From Bradyrhizobium sp. Gha (GTDB taxonomy: Bacteria; Pseudomonadota; Alphaproteobacteria; Rhizobiales; Xanthobacteraceae), in NCBI RefSeq assembly GCF_900113735.1, contig NZ_FOQM01000007.1, positions 180,001 to 244,000 of the forward strand: a DNA stretch of 64,000 nucleotides, written 5' to 3'. Below the pieces are notes generated by a model. The model made no database searches. It was not told where the DNA came from and was given only the letters and a program-made list of their open reading frames with translations. Numbering within the stretch: the stretch's first letter is position 1; each line of letters opens with the position of its first letter. Positions 54,341-63,579 of this stretch are shown here, in pieces. Both the position numbers and the translations under genes were made by a program.

Positions 54341-55954
54341 CTAGCAAGCGTGGCTTCGGATTGATCGGCCGACTTGCTGCAAGGCCTCGAAGGCTGCGAA
54401 GCGCTTGTCATTCCAGCTCGCCAGGGCCGCATGGGGCGGATGTATTTCTCCCAAGGCCGACATCGCCTGCATCGCCTGATGGACATCCGCGTGGTCGCCA
54501 GAGGCGACCGATCCGAGCATCGCGGAGCCCAGCAACACCGGCTCCGGTGATGCCGAAGCAGCAACGATCAAGCCCGTCGTATCAGCGAGCACCTGCCGCA
54601 CGAGGCGGCTCTGGGCCGCTCCACCGCTGACGACGATCGTATCGATGGCGATGCCTTTGTCCTGCTGGGCGCGCACGATCTGCCGCGCGCCGTAACCGAG
54701 GCCGCACAGGCCGGCGAGATAGAGAGCGAGCAAGCTCTCCAGGTCCGAGCGCATATCCAGTCCGGCGATCAGCGCACGCGCGCCGGGATCAGCGAAGGGC
54801 GCACGGTTGCCGAGGAACTCGGGCACGACGTGGACGTCACCGACCAATTCCCTGACCATCTCCGCGCCGCCGCGTGCGTCCACCTGGGCGGCGAGCCAGT
54901 CGGCGAGCGTCCGCTGCTCCTGACGCGCCGCGTGTGTCGCCTGCGCGGAACACGGATGCATCTGGATGAGATGGTCAATGGCAGCACCAGCGACTGACTG
55001 CCCGCCCTCATTGAGCCACAGCCCCGGCACCATGGCCGAGAAATAAGGCCCCCAAACACCGGGAACGAAAACCGGGTCCTTCGTCGTCGACATCGTGCAG
55101 GCGGACGTTCCGAACACATACGCCATGCGCGTGAGCGCGGTGCCCGCGGCTCCGCGCGCGCCCACGGTGCCGACACCGCCCGCATGCGCATCGATCAGGC
55201 CCGCCGCAACCGAAGTGCCCAACATCAGACCAAGGTCGGTCGCTGCGTCCGCCGTCAGACCGGCAGCCAGCGGCGTGCCGCCGGGCACGATCTCGGTGCC
55301 GATCCGACTAAACTGCTCGTCCGCCAGCGCGCCGAGACCGACCGTGCGAAAGAAGCCGGCATCCCAAATGCTGTCGTGGCCGAGATAAGTCCACTTGCAC
55401 GTGACGGTGCAGGTGGAGCGGGCAAGGCTCCCCGTTGCACGCCAGGTGAGGAAATCCGTCAGGTCCATGAACTGCCAGGCCTCCGCAAAGGTCCGCGGCA
55501 TGTTCTCGGCAAGCCACAACAGTTTCGGCGTCTCCATCTCGGGCGAGATCGCTCCCCCGACATAGTCGAGAACTTTCGCACCCGTGCGGTTGATCCGACG
55601 CGCCTGATCGACGGCGCGGTGGTCCATCCATACGATGACGTTGCGGGAGGGATCGCCGGACGGGCCCACGGCGAGCGGCGCGCCGCCATTGCCCAGCACC
55701 ACCAGCGAGCAGGTGGCGTCAAAGCCGATACCGGCAATGCTGTCAGGCGCGACGCCGGCCTTCCCGACGGCACCGCGCACGCTGCGGCATACGGCGCGCC
55801 AAATGTCCTCGCTCGACTGCTCGACGATGTCGCCGGCCTCGCGCCAAAGCGTGATGTCGGCCCTATCGGTGGCGAGAAGCCTGCCGGAGCGATCGAAGAC
55901 CCCGGCTCTTGCACTGCCGGTTCCGACGTCGATGCCAAGAAAATGACTGGTCAC
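54341..55954 (-). CDS. FGGY-family pentulose kinase (probable D-ribulokinase)
   Basis: 537 residues. N-terminal GIDVGTGSARAGVFD phosphate loop, WMDHRAVDQA, TCKWTYLGH and C-terminal VVSGGAAQSRLVRQVLAD with the Asp/Gly nucleotide site are typical of FGGY kinases of the ribulokinase/YdhR branch. It should phosphorylate D-ribulose, the product of ribitol dehydrogenase encoded just upstream, to D-ribulose 5-phosphate for the pentose phosphate pathway. The start is GTG at 55954. Last gene of the ribitol operon. Confidence 0.88.
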   Translation of the reverse strand: MTSHFLGIDVGTGSARAGVFDRSGRLLATDRADITLWREAGDIVEQSSEDIWRAVCRSVRGAVGKAGVAPDSIAGIGFDATCSLVVLGNGGAPLAVGPSGDPSRNVIVWMDHRAVDQARRINRTGAKVLDYVGGAISPEMETPKLLWLAENMPRTFAEAWQFMDLTDFLTWRATGSLARSTCTVTCKWTYLGHDSIWDAGFFRTVGLGALADEQFSRIGTEIVPGGTPLAAGLTADAATDLGLMLGTSVAAGLIDAHAGGVGTVGARGAAGTALTRMAYVFGTSACTMSTTKDPVFVPGVWGPYFSAMVPGLWLNEGGQSVAGAAIDHLIQMHPCSAQATHAARQEQRTLADWLAAQVDARGGAEMVRELVGDVHVVPEFLGNRAPFADPGARALIAGLDMRSDLESLLALYLAGLCGLGYGARQIVRAQQDKGIAIDTIVVSGGAAQSRLVRQVLADTTGLIVAASASPEPVLLGSAMLGSVASGDHADVHQAMQAMSALGEIHPPHAALASWNDKRFAAFEALQQVGRSIRSHAC

Positions 55955-56003
55955 GCGGATGCCCTCACCATGAATCGACGTCCAGATCGCAGATGCGGAA
56001 GTG

Positions 56004-56732
56004 TTAGAGGTCGTTGCTCTGGGGCAGGATCACGAGGTCGCGGATCGTGACATTTCTCGGACGGGTCAACATGAACAGCACCGCCTGCGCGACTTCGGTC
56101 GGTTGGATCAGGCCGCCTGCCGCCATTTCCGCCTCGAGCTTCTCCTTCGGCCAGTCGCTGATGAGCGCGGTCACCACGGGCCCAGGCGCCACGGCGCCGA
56201 CGCGCAGGCCGTATTTGGCGACCTGCCGACGCACGGTATGGACAAAGGCCTGCACGGCGTGTTTCGAGGCGGTGTAGATCGGCTCCCACACGACAGGGAC
56301 GAGACCGGCGATCGAACTGGTGACGATGATGTCACCGCTCTTGCGCTCGACCATGTGGGGCAGCACCGCGTGGATGGATCGAAACAACGCGTTGACGTTG
56401 AGGTTGAGCATGCGGTCCCAGGCGTCGGGGTCGCCGCCAAGCACCTCGCCGCCGACATAGGTGCCGGCATTGGCATGAAAGATGTCGAGCCGGCCCGCCC
56501 TTTCCAGCACCTGCGGCATCAGGCCAGCCATAGCGGCGGCATCGGTCACGTCGATACGCAGCGGGATCGCGTTGTCGCCAAGCTCGGAACAGACGCTGTT
56601 CAGCGCATCCTCCGCCCGGTCGACCAGCACGACTCGCGCGCCTGCTGCGATCATCGTCCTGGCGCATTCGAGCCCGATGCCCGAGGCGGCGCCGGTGATC
56701 GCGGCAACTTTTCCTGCAAGTTCCTGGCCCAC
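56004..56732 (-). CDS. rbtD: ribitol 2-dehydrogenase
   Basis: 242 residues closely resembling the enterobacterial ribitol dehydrogenase as I remember it: [70 protein letters not shown] and the end [12 protein letters not shown] catalytic Ser (VTSSIAG), Tyr and Lys (YTASK) are present, and an Asp after strand 2 (LVDRAED) fits NAD use. It oxidises ribitol to D-ribulose. The start is GTG at 56732 with AGGAGG about 7 nt upstream. It lies between the sugar permease and the kinase genes of the same operon. Confidence 0.92.
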   Translation of the reverse strand: MGQELAGKVAAITGAASGIGLECARTMIAAGARVVLVDRAEDALNSVCSELGDNAIPLRIDVTDAAAMAGLMPQVLERAGRLDIFHANAGTYVGGEVLGGDPDAWDRMLNLNVNALFRSIHAVLPHMVERKSGDIIVTSSIAGLVPVVWEPIYTASKHAVQAFVHTVRRQVAKYGLRVGAVAPGPVVTALISDWPKEKLEAEMAAGGLIQPTEVAQAVLFMLTRPRNVTIRDLVILPQSNDL

Positions 56733-56756
56733 GGTCGGTCCTCCTGTTGGAGTTAT

Positions 56757-58013
56757 TTAGGCTCGGCCATGGGAGACCCGCGAGCGTCGAGCCAGCGAGT
56801 CGACGATGACCGCAACGGCAAGAACGGCGCCCGTGATCATGTACCGAAGCGACGACGAGAGATCGAGCAGCGTGAGGCCGCTGGCGATCGACTGGATGAC
56901 GATGATGCCGAGCAACGCGGAATAGGCGCTGCCGCGGCCACCAAACAGGCTGGTGCCGCCGATGACAGCGGCTGCGATGGCGTTGAGGTTCACATCTCCC
57001 GTGCCGGCCTGCTGGCTGGAAGATGCGAGCCGCGCGGCGGCAAGGATGCCGCCGGCGGCTGCCAGCGTGGAGCACAGCACGAACGCGCTCGCATAGATTC
57101 TGCGAACGTTGATGCCGGCACGACGGGCGGCCTCGCGATTGCCGCCGACCGCGCTCATCGAGCGGCCCCATTTGGTCCGCTTCAGCGCGTAGTTCATGAC
57201 CACGCACAAGCCGACGAACAGGCCGAACATCCACGGGACGCCGCGTGCGAGATTGAGATAGTAGACGATGAATTCGAGCACGATGATGACCAGCGCACCC
57301 TTCAGCAGAAGGCGGCCGAGCGAATTTGCAGATAGTCCCGCCGCTCGCCTGCGCACGGCCATGCGGTAGCCGGTCGCGAATACGACCACGCCGGCAAGGG
57401 CCGCCAACGCGTAGGATACGATCGGCGGCATCACCAGCGTCTGTCCGAAATTGACCAGTGGAGATCCGTAGGGGAGATTGATCGAGCCGGAGGAGCCGAG
57501 CAGATAGAGTTGCAGGCCGAGCCACGCCAGCAGGCCTGACAGCGTCGAGACGAAGCTCGGCATGCCAAGGCGGTTGAACAGGAAAGCATAGAGGGCGCCG
57601 ATCGAGGCGCCCAGCACCAGCGCGGTGACGATCGCCACCGCCACGGGCCAATCCTGATTGACCCAGAGCACGCCGACCAGCGCGGAGGAGAACCCGCTCA
57701 CCGAACCAACGGAGAGGTCGATCTCGCCGACCATGAGGATGCAAACGATGCCGAGCGAGATGACGCCCACGGTCGAGCAATCGAACAGCAGATTGACCAG
57801 ATTGTCAGGCGCCAGGAAGACCGGGTTGAGGCTCTGGAATGCGGTGCAGATGACCAGCAGGCCGACCACCACCGGCAGGGAGCCGAGGTCGCCCGACCGA
57901 ACGCGGTCGACAAAGGCGCCGATCATGCCGCTGATCGTGTCCGCATGGGCGACGCGCTCGTCGCGACGGTCAAGCAAGGGCGTGGTCGAAACCGGCTGCG
58001 TGTCATCGGTCAT
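56757..58013 (-). CDS. sugar ABC transporter permease (RbsC/XylH type)
   Basis: 418 residues: a hydrophilic N-terminal 45 residues, then about ten spans. The family segments IDLSVGSVSGFSSALVGVL, GGTSLFGGRGSAYSALLGII and the EAA-like GNREAARRAGINVRRIY are clear. It is the homodimeric pore of a carbohydrate-uptake-type-2 importer, here most likely for ribitol. The start overlaps the stop of the ATPase gene by 4 nt (ATGA), so translation is coupled. Confidence 0.9.
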   Translation of the reverse strand: MTDDTQPVSTTPLLDRRDERVAHADTISGMIGAFVDRVRSGDLGSLPVVVGLLVICTAFQSLNPVFLAPDNLVNLLFDCSTVGVISLGIVCILMVGEIDLSVGSVSGFSSALVGVLWVNQDWPVAVAIVTALVLGASIGALYAFLFNRLGMPSFVSTLSGLLAWLGLQLYLLGSSGSINLPYGSPLVNFGQTLVMPPIVSYALAALAGVVVFATGYRMAVRRRAAGLSANSLGRLLLKGALVIIVLEFIVYYLNLARGVPWMFGLFVGLCVVMNYALKRTKWGRSMSAVGGNREAARRAGINVRRIYASAFVLCSTLAAAGGILAAARLASSSQQAGTGDVNLNAIAAAVIGGTSLFGGRGSAYSALLGIIVIQSIASGLTLLDLSSSLRYMITGAVLAVAVIVDSLARRSRVSHGRA

Positions 58014-58834
58014 ATCAGCACCTCCCGCGACGGCTGCGCGCCGCGTCGGCTGGCGCGCCGGGAGACCGAATTCTCGTCGGCACCCGTGATGGCCGTGACG
58101 AGATCCTGGTTGGACACGTCGGGTCCGAATTCGCCGTTGTTTCGGCCGAGGCGCAGCACCACGATCCGGTCGGCGACGGCGCGCACATCCTCCATGTTGT
58201 GGCTGATCACGATGACGCCGAGGCCGCGGGCGCGCACGCGCTCGATCAGGTCGAGCACCTCTGCGGTCTGCGCGACGCCGAGCGCAGCAGTCGGCTCGTC
58301 GAGCAAGATAAGCTTAGGCTCGGTCAGCAGTGAACGCGCGATCGCGACGGTCTGGCGCTGTCCGCCCGATAGCGCGGCAACGGGTTCGCGCACGCTTGGG
58401 ATCCGGGCCGACAATTCGTTGAGCAATGTCCAGGCGCGGATCTCCATCGACACCTCGTCGAGCCTGATCGGATCAAGCTCGCGTCCGAGGAAGATATTGG
58501 CGACGACATCGAGGTTCTCGCAGAGCGCCAGATCCTGGAAAACGGTGGCGATGCCGAGGCCGAGTGCCGTCGCCGGATCGGACAGGACGACATGTTGGCC
58601 ATCGAAGGCGATCGTGCCTGACGTGGGCTGGTGCACGCCCGCCAGAATCTTCACGAGCGTGGACTTTCCGGCGCCGTTGTCACCGACAAGCGCCACGACC
58701 TCGCCGGCATGCACGTCGAGATCGACGTCGGCAAGAGCGGACACGGCGCCGAAATTCTTGGAGATGCCGCGAAGCCTCAGGACCAGTTCGCCTGGCCCGT
58801 CCTGCGGGTGATCGACATCCGAGATCGTGGACAT
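58010..58834 (-). CDS. sugar ABC transporter ATPase, single-domain
   Basis: 274 residues with one ATPase domain: Walker A GDNGAGKSTL, signature LSGGQRQTVAIARSLL, Walker B LILLDEPTAAL and H-loop ISHNMED. RbsA/XylG proteins have two such domains in about 500 residues. This is the short form, as in rhizobial fructose (FrcA) transporters, and would work as a homodimer. AAGGCGG precedes the ATG. Coupled to the permease gene. A stable hairpin separates it from the binding-protein gene. Confidence 0.9.
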   Translation of the reverse strand: MSTISDVDHPQDGPGELVLRLRGISKNFGAVSALADVDLDVHAGEVVALVGDNGAGKSTLVKILAGVHQPTSGTIAFDGQHVVLSDPATALGLGIATVFQDLALCENLDVVANIFLGRELDPIRLDEVSMEIRAWTLLNELSARIPSVREPVAALSGGQRQTVAIARSLLTEPKLILLDEPTAALGVAQTAEVLDLIERVRARGLGVIVISHNMEDVRAVADRIVVLRLGRNNGEFGPDVSNQDLVTAITGADENSVSRRASRRGAQPSREVLI

Positions 58835-58859
58835 GTCCGCGTCCGCCTTCCTTCATTCA

Positions 58860-58884
58860 TCCCGGCCGCATCGAGCGGCCGGGA
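58860..58884 (-). promoter_or_regulatory. intercistronic hairpin in the ribitol operon
   Basis: A perfect 10-bp stem TCCCGGCCGC / GCGGCCGGGA with a 5-nt loop, 12 bp after the stop of the binding-protein gene and without a T-run. Hairpins here usually protect the 3' end of the binding-protein message and lower expression of the distal genes. Confidence 0.6.
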
Positions 58885-58895
58885 CGCCGCATCAC

Positions 58896-59987
58896 TTACT
58901 TGATGATGCCGAGTTTCTTGCATCCTTCGGCATATCTGCCCGTGCAGAGCTGATCGGCGGTCTGGATCTTCTTGTCGATGATCTCCGCCTTCAGGTTCTG
59001 CTGGGTCACGACCGCCGGAATGAACAGCTTCGAGGGCGTATTAAAGAGCGTGGTTTCCGATTTGGGCGTGCCGCCCGAGAGGAATTCCACCGCCGCCTGG
59101 GCTGCGGCCGCCGCAACGATCTCGCTCGGTTTGGAGATGGTATTGTACTGATCGCCGGCGATGATGAGCTGAAGCGCGGCAATCGTCGCATCGTTGCCCG
59201 TCACCGGGGGCACCGGCTCGACACCGGCAGCCTTGAAAGCGGCGATTGCGCCACCGCCCGTCCCGTCATTGGCGGCGACGACGCCGAGGATTTTCTTGCC
59301 GAAGCGGGTGACCTGGCCGCTCGCCCATTGCTGCGCCTTGGGCGGCGCCCAATCCGGCGTGTCGTATTCGGCGAGGATCGGATAGCCGCTGTTGTCGAGG
59401 CCCTCGTGGATGCCCTTCTTGATGAGTCCAGCGGCGGCATCGGTCGGTGATCCATTGATCTCGAGCACGCCTTCACCCTCCTTCGGCGTGACCTTTTCGT
59501 CCTTCAGATGCTTGACCAATGATTCCGAGATAGCCTTGCCGATGCCTTCATTGTCGAAGGAGACGTAGAAGTCGGCCTTGGCGTCCGGGACCGGGCGGTC
59601 ATAGGCGATCACCTTGATGCCCTGGGATTGTGCCATCTTGACCAGCGAAGCGGCGGCGGCCGAGTCGACCGGGTCGAGCACGATCACCTTGGCGCCCTGC
59701 GAGATCACCGAGTTGAATTGCTGTTGCTGGCGCGCGGCGTCCGCACTGGCGTTCTGATAGACGACCTTGCAGCTGCCGCAGAGCTTCTTCATCTCGGCAG
59801 CAAAGCCTGGATAGTCGTGCTGTTCGTAGCGGGTCGAGGCCTGGTCGGGCATGAGGAAGGCGACGGTTGCGTCTTTCACCTCCGCGGCACGCGAGGACAT
59901 GGCCGTCGCGCCGAGCAGGGACAGGGCGAGAGCGGCAGAGCACGTAGTCTTGAGCAAGGGGTTTGTCTTGAGCGAGGGCTTCGTCAT
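58896..59987 (-). CDS. sugar ABC transporter substrate-binding protein (XylF/RbsB type)
   Basis: 363 residues with a Sec signal peptide (about 15-34, cleavage near SRA-AEV). The mature protein is a periplasmic-binding-protein type-1 fold: FLMPDQASTRYEQHDYPGFA, IVLDPVDSAAAASLV, VIAYDRPV and a C-terminal IDKKIQTADQLC. First structural gene of the ribitol operon, so the ligand is probably ribitol. Two Cys pairs (LCGSC and LCTGRYAEGC) may be disulfides. AAAGGGAAG precedes the ATG. The 224 bp upstream (59988-60211) hold the promoter but no gene. Confidence 0.9.
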   Translation of the reverse strand: MTKPSLKTNPLLKTTCSAALALSLLGATAMSSRAAEVKDATVAFLMPDQASTRYEQHDYPGFAAEMKKLCGSCKVVYQNASADAARQQQQFNSVISQGAKVIVLDPVDSAAAASLVKMAQSQGIKVIAYDRPVPDAKADFYVSFDNEGIGKAISESLVKHLKDEKVTPKEGEGVLEINGSPTDAAAGLIKKGIHEGLDNSGYPILAEYDTPDWAPPKAQQWASGQVTRFGKKILGVVAANDGTGGGAIAAFKAAGVEPVPPVTGNDATIAALQLIIAGDQYNTISKPSEIVAAAAAQAAVEFLSGGTPKSETTLFNTPSKLFIPAVVTQQNLKAEIIDKKIQTADQLCTGRYAEGCKKLGIIK

Positions 59988-60211
59988 TCGGACTTCCCTT
60001 TCGGAAGCTGGGTGTTAAAGTGCTACTCGTTGATGTCTCGGAGACGCGCCTTCCCGCTTCCGCGGCCGGATGACAGCGGCGCTCAGCGCCGATACCTTCC
60101 GACGTCACGCGAAATTTCCGGACAGACGATCTCCTTCGCAGGCCGCCATCGGCGCGCCCACGTCATTCTTCCTTCCTTCCCGTAATCGTCCTCCTCCCTT
60201 GCTCCTCCCGG

Positions 60212-61096
60212 TTAGGCGGCGCGTGCCGCGTTGATGTTCTCAGCCAGCAATCGCCTGAAGCGCGAGGGCGGCATACCCTTCTCGGCCAAAAACTGGCGGT
60301 TGAAATTGGAGAGATTGTTGAAGCCGACCTCGAAGCAGATGTCGGTGATGGAGGCCTGCTCGTCGCTCATCAGGATCTGGCAGGCCAGATTGATGCGGAG
60401 CCGCTTGACATATTGCACCAGCGACATCCCGGTGTGCCGGCGGAACGAGCGCGAAAACGCGCTTTGCGACTGGCCGGCCATGGTCGCGAGATCGGATTCG
60501 CCGAACGGCTGCGTCAGGTTCTCACGGATGAAGGCCAGCGCCTTGTTCATGCCCGCCGACATGTAGCCGGACGGGTCGGGCAGATAGTTCGGGCTGGAGA
60601 GCGGCAATGCACCTCGGGCGCGGCAGAGCGTCCCCAGGATCATCATGAACAGCTCGATCCGGCGCACGCCCTTCGCCGCGACGATCTCCTCCATCAGCGG
60701 AGCGAGCTCCCTGCTCGTGCTGGCGGCAAAGAGGACGCCGCGTCGGGAGGATTCCAGCAGTGCGGCGAGACCCGACAGCTCGGGCATCAGCCTCATCGTG
60801 TCGCCGATGAATTCTTCGCTGAACTGGATGATGCGTCCGCGCAGCGGGATGGTCGCATTCGCCGGCAGATCGCTCACCCAATTGTGCGGCAGGTTGGGTC
60901 CGGTGAGCACGAGATTGCCCGGCTCGAACTGGCCGATGAAGTCACCGACAAAATAGCGACCGCTCGTCGCCACGACCTGATGGATTTCGTACTCCGGATG
61001 AAAATGCCACCTGACGGTGTGGAACGGATATCCGTGCGACCAAGCCTTGAACGACTCCCCGCGCCGTATCTGGACGACTTCCAGGTCTGGTTCCAT
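60212..61096 (-). CDS. AraC-family transcriptional regulator
   Basis: 294 residues. N-terminal cupin-like sensing domain (WHFHPEYEIHQV, PNLPHNWVSDL) and C-terminal pair of helix-turn-helix motifs (about 185-285: FGESDLATMAGQSQSAFSRS, ITDICFEVGFNNLSNFNRQF). It should activate the ribitol operon directly downstream in the presence of the polyol. I prefer the ATG at 61096, which has GGAGGAAACGGAT just before it, over the one at 61132, which has none. A dyad upstream (61188-61239) may serve autoregulation. Confidence 0.88.
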   Translation of the reverse strand: MEPDLEVVQIRRGESFKAWSHGYPFHTVRWHFHPEYEIHQVVATSGRYFVGDFIGQFEPGNLVLTGPNLPHNWVSDLPANATIPLRGRIIQFSEEFIGDTMRLMPELSGLAALLESSRRGVLFAASTSRELAPLMEEIVAAKGVRRIELFMMILGTLCRARGALPLSSPNYLPDPSGYMSAGMNKALAFIRENLTQPFGESDLATMAGQSQSAFSRSFRRHTGMSLVQYVKRLRINLACQILMSDEQASITDICFEVGFNNLSNFNRQFLAEKGMPPSRFRRLLAENINAARAA

Positions 61097-61187
61097 ATCC
61101 GTTTCCTCCAGGGTCGGCCCGGATGTTGACATCTGGGCTCGTACCCGACGGCTGAATTTGGCTCAGCTCTGTCTGTTATTCGAAAGC

Positions 61188-61239
61188 GTATCGGGTGGCG
61201 GCCGCTACCGCCACCACGATTCAGATGCCGAACCGATAC
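61188..61239. promoter_or_regulatory. dyad upstream of the AraC regulator gene
   Basis: GTATCGG ... CCGATAC outer arms with an inner GGCGG/CCGCC pair, 92-143 bp upstream of the regulator start at 61096. It may be an operator. The function is a guess. Confidence 0.3.
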
Positions 61240-61283
61240 TCTTTTGACATTCCTGGGCTGGGCGCCGCAACATCGGGCGGGGT

Positions 61284-61577
61284 TCAAGCCTCGTCCGTTC
61301 CCTCCCTGGCGACCGCCTGCGGACGCGGCTGGATGAAGCCGGTCAGGATCATCCCAAACATCCAAAACAGCAGCATCATGGCATAGGCCAGAGGCGGCGC
61401 GATCGCATAAGCGAAACCGCCGAGCGCTGGGCCGGTGATGGTTGCGACCTGCGCTGCGCCGCTCGCGACGGCGGTGGCGCGCTGGAGCAAGCCTTGCGGC
61501 GCGATGGCCAATCTTCCCCGCGTGACTGACACAGGCGAGCTTGTCAACAATGGGCCTGCCAGCAACATTCCCGGCAT
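61284..61577 (-). pseudogene. MFS transporter remnant
   Basis: A 97-residue frame. About 67 residues (61284-61490: LLQRATAVASGAAQVATITG, GPALGGFAYAIAPPLAYAMM and the following helix) match the middle of an MFS_3-type carrier, helices 4-6. Both the N-terminal half and everything after helix 6 are missing. The first 29 residues do not look like MFS sequence. It is an internal fragment left by deletion, not a functional protein. The gene at 4448-5638 is an intact relative. Confidence 0.6.
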
Positions 61578-61627
61578 TGCATTTGCAACGCCCGCACGGC
61601 CATAATCATTGGGGGTTTGGGGACATC

Positions 61628-62878
61628 ATGCTGCGGCTGCAATCGGCACTCGGCGTTTTCGCATTGCTGCTGATCGCCTTCGCGCTGGCGGAGAATCGCC
61701 GCGCGGTCTCGTTGCGCCAGGCACTGATCGGCCTCGTCGTGACCTTCGTCACCGCGATCGTGCTGCTGAAGGTGCCTGTCGTCGCGAACGCCTTCGGCGC
61801 CATCAACGACGCGGTCGGGGCCATTTCGGCCGCCTCGCGCGCCGGCTCCTCCTTCGTGTTCGGCTATGTCGGCGGCGGCCCCCTGCCCTTCGACCTGAAG
61901 GCGCCGGGTGCCGATTTCATCCTGGCGTTCCAGGCGCTGCCGATCGTGCTTGTGATGAGCGTGCTGACGACGCTGCTGTTCTACTGGCGCGTGCTGCCGC
62001 CTGTTGTGCGCGGCATGGCCTGGCTGCTCGAACGCACCTTAGGGGTCGGCGGTGCGGTCGGGCTCTCGACCGCCGCCAACATCTTCCTCGGCATGGTCGA
62101 GGCGCCGCTGTTCGTGCGGCCGTATCTGGCGCAGATGAGCCGCAGCGAATTGTTTCTGGTGATGACCGGCGGCATGGCCGGCATCGCCGGCACGGTGCTG
62201 GTGCTCTATGCGACGCTATTGGCCCCGCTCATTCCCGACGCGGCCGCGCATTTCGTCATCGCCTCCGTGCTGGGCGCGCCGGCTGCCATCCTCGTCAGCC
62301 TGATCATGATCCCCGAGACATCGGACAAACGCACCGGCGGCGCGCTGGAAGATCCCGAGATGGCCGTCTCCGGCACGATGGATGCGATCGTCAAGGGCAC
62401 CAGCGCGGGGATCGAGCTGCTGATCAACATCGTCGCCATGCTCCTGGTGCTGGTGGCGCTGGTCTATCTCGTCAATGCGGCGCTTGGCCTGCTGCCAAAC
62501 GTCGGCGGTGCCGCGATCTCGCTGCAGCGCGTGCTAGGATTGATCATGGCGCCGGTGTGCTGGCTGATGGGACTGCCCTGGGACCAGGCGATCACCGCCG
62601 GCAGCCTGATGGGCACCAAGACCGTGCTCAATGAACTCGTCGCCTATGTCGACTTCTCGAAAATGCCGCCCGATACGCTCGATGCGCGCTCGCGCCTGAT
62701 CATGCTCTACGCCATGTGCGGCTTCGCCAATTTCGCCAGCCTCGGCATCATGATCGGCGGCCTTGGTGTCATGGCGCCGGACCGGCGCGAGGAGATCAAT
62801 GCACTGGGATTGAAGTCTATCGCGTCGGGGACGCTGACGACCTGCCTGATGGGCGCGATCGTGGGGGTGTTGACGTGA
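61628..62878 (+). CDS. concentrative nucleoside transporter (NupC family)
   Basis: 416 residues with the CNT fold: N-terminal three helices, the GxxxFVFGYVGGGP segment (about 72-83), the LSTAANIFLGMVEAPLFVRP re-entrant motif (nucleoside and cation site), GGMAGIAGTVL and a C-terminal block with NFASLGIMIGGLG. Imports nucleosides with H+ or Na+. The frame is open 29 codons upstream, but ATG at 61628 (weak GGGGACAT before it) starts the first helix. A family A repeat follows the stop. Confidence 0.92.
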   Translation: MLRLQSALGVFALLLIAFALAENRRAVSLRQALIGLVVTFVTAIVLLKVPVVANAFGAINDAVGAISAASRAGSSFVFGYVGGGPLPFDLKAPGADFILAFQALPIVLVMSVLTTLLFYWRVLPPVVRGMAWLLERTLGVGGAVGLSTAANIFLGMVEAPLFVRPYLAQMSRSELFLVMTGGMAGIAGTVLVLYATLLAPLIPDAAAHFVIASVLGAPAAILVSLIMIPETSDKRTGGALEDPEMAVSGTMDAIVKGTSAGIELLINIVAMLLVLVALVYLVNAALGLLPNVGGAAISLQRVLGLIMAPVCWLMGLPWDQAITAGSLMGTKTVLNELVAYVDFSKMPPDTLDARSRLIMLYAMCGFANFASLGIMIGGLGVMAPDRREEINALGLKSIASGTLTTCLMGAIVGVLT

Positions 62879-62888
62879 CGGCGAAGCC

Positions 62889-62968
62889 GTCATTCCGGGA
62901 TGGTCCGAAGGACCAGACCCGGAATCTCGAGGTTCCGGGTTCGATGCTTCGCATCGCCCCGGAACGAC
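62889..62968. repeat. palindromic repeat, family A
   Basis: GTCATTCCGGGATGG at the left and CGCCCCGGAACGAC at the right. The inner ACCCGGAATCTCGAGGTTCCGGGTT is nearly identical to 37070-37148. It lies between the convergent NupC and cupin genes. Confidence 0.8.
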
Positions 62969-62978
62969 AAGTGGCAGC

Positions 62979-63524
62979 CTACGCCTTCAACTCCACCGTC
63001 CTGAACTCCGCCGGCAGGATCACTTCCAGCAGCTCGACGTCATCGGAATAATCCAGGATCATGTGCTTGATCTTCGGCGGCTGGGTCCAGGCGCTGCCTT
63101 CTTGCATCAATGTCTCGCCCTGCCCGTCCATGTAGGTCTTCACCCAGCCCTTGAGCACGTAGACCATCTGGAAGTCGACGTCGTGGAAGTGCAGCTTTGA
63201 GACCTCAGTGGGATCGCAGGGGCCTTGCAGGCGGATGACGTGGGCTTGCGCGAGGCCGTGGCTTGCGGCGGCGATGCCGAGGTCGCGGTATTTTGCGTAA
63301 GCACGCAGGCCATCGGCTTTGAAATCTTCCTCGCGGTGATGGCTGATCGCGATGCGCTGCCTGGGGCGCGCCGGCTTTTTGACGGATGTTTTTGCCGCCG
63401 TCGTGCGCGCCTTCGCGGCTTTGCGCGCCGAGGAGCGCGCGGCGGGCTTGGCGGCGCTGCGCTTTTTCACCGCGGTCTGGGCTGCGCTGCGCGATCTTGT
63501 CGTCGATTTTGTTTTCTTGGCCAT
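62979..63524 (-). CDS. cupin protein with a histone-H1-like Lys/Ala/Arg N-terminal tail
   Basis: 181 residues. Residues 1-57 are almost only Lys, Arg, Ala, Ser and Thr (AKKTKSTTRSRSAAQT, KKRSAAKPAARSSARK and so on), resembling histone H1 tails. Residues 60-181 form a cupin: LHFHDVDFQMVYVLKG (motif 1, His-x-His) and TQPPKIKHMI (motif 2). The tail should bind nucleic acid or be disordered. The cupin may bind a metal or small ligand. The combination could be a DNA-associated sensor, but this is inference. ATG at 63524 gives the complete tail. Alternative GTG/ATG starts inside the tail are absent. Confidence 0.8.
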   Translation of the reverse strand: MAKKTKSTTRSRSAAQTAVKKRSAAKPAARSSARKAAKARTTAAKTSVKKPARPRQRIAISHHREEDFKADGLRAYAKYRDLGIAAASHGLAQAHVIRLQGPCDPTEVSKLHFHDVDFQMVYVLKGWVKTYMDGQGETLMQEGSAWTQPPKIKHMILDYSDDVELLEVILPAEFRTVELKA

Positions 63525-63579
63525 GGGCCGGCCTCCCGTTGTTATCGGCGGAGGCTAGCATGAAAACAGCTCTCGTAGC

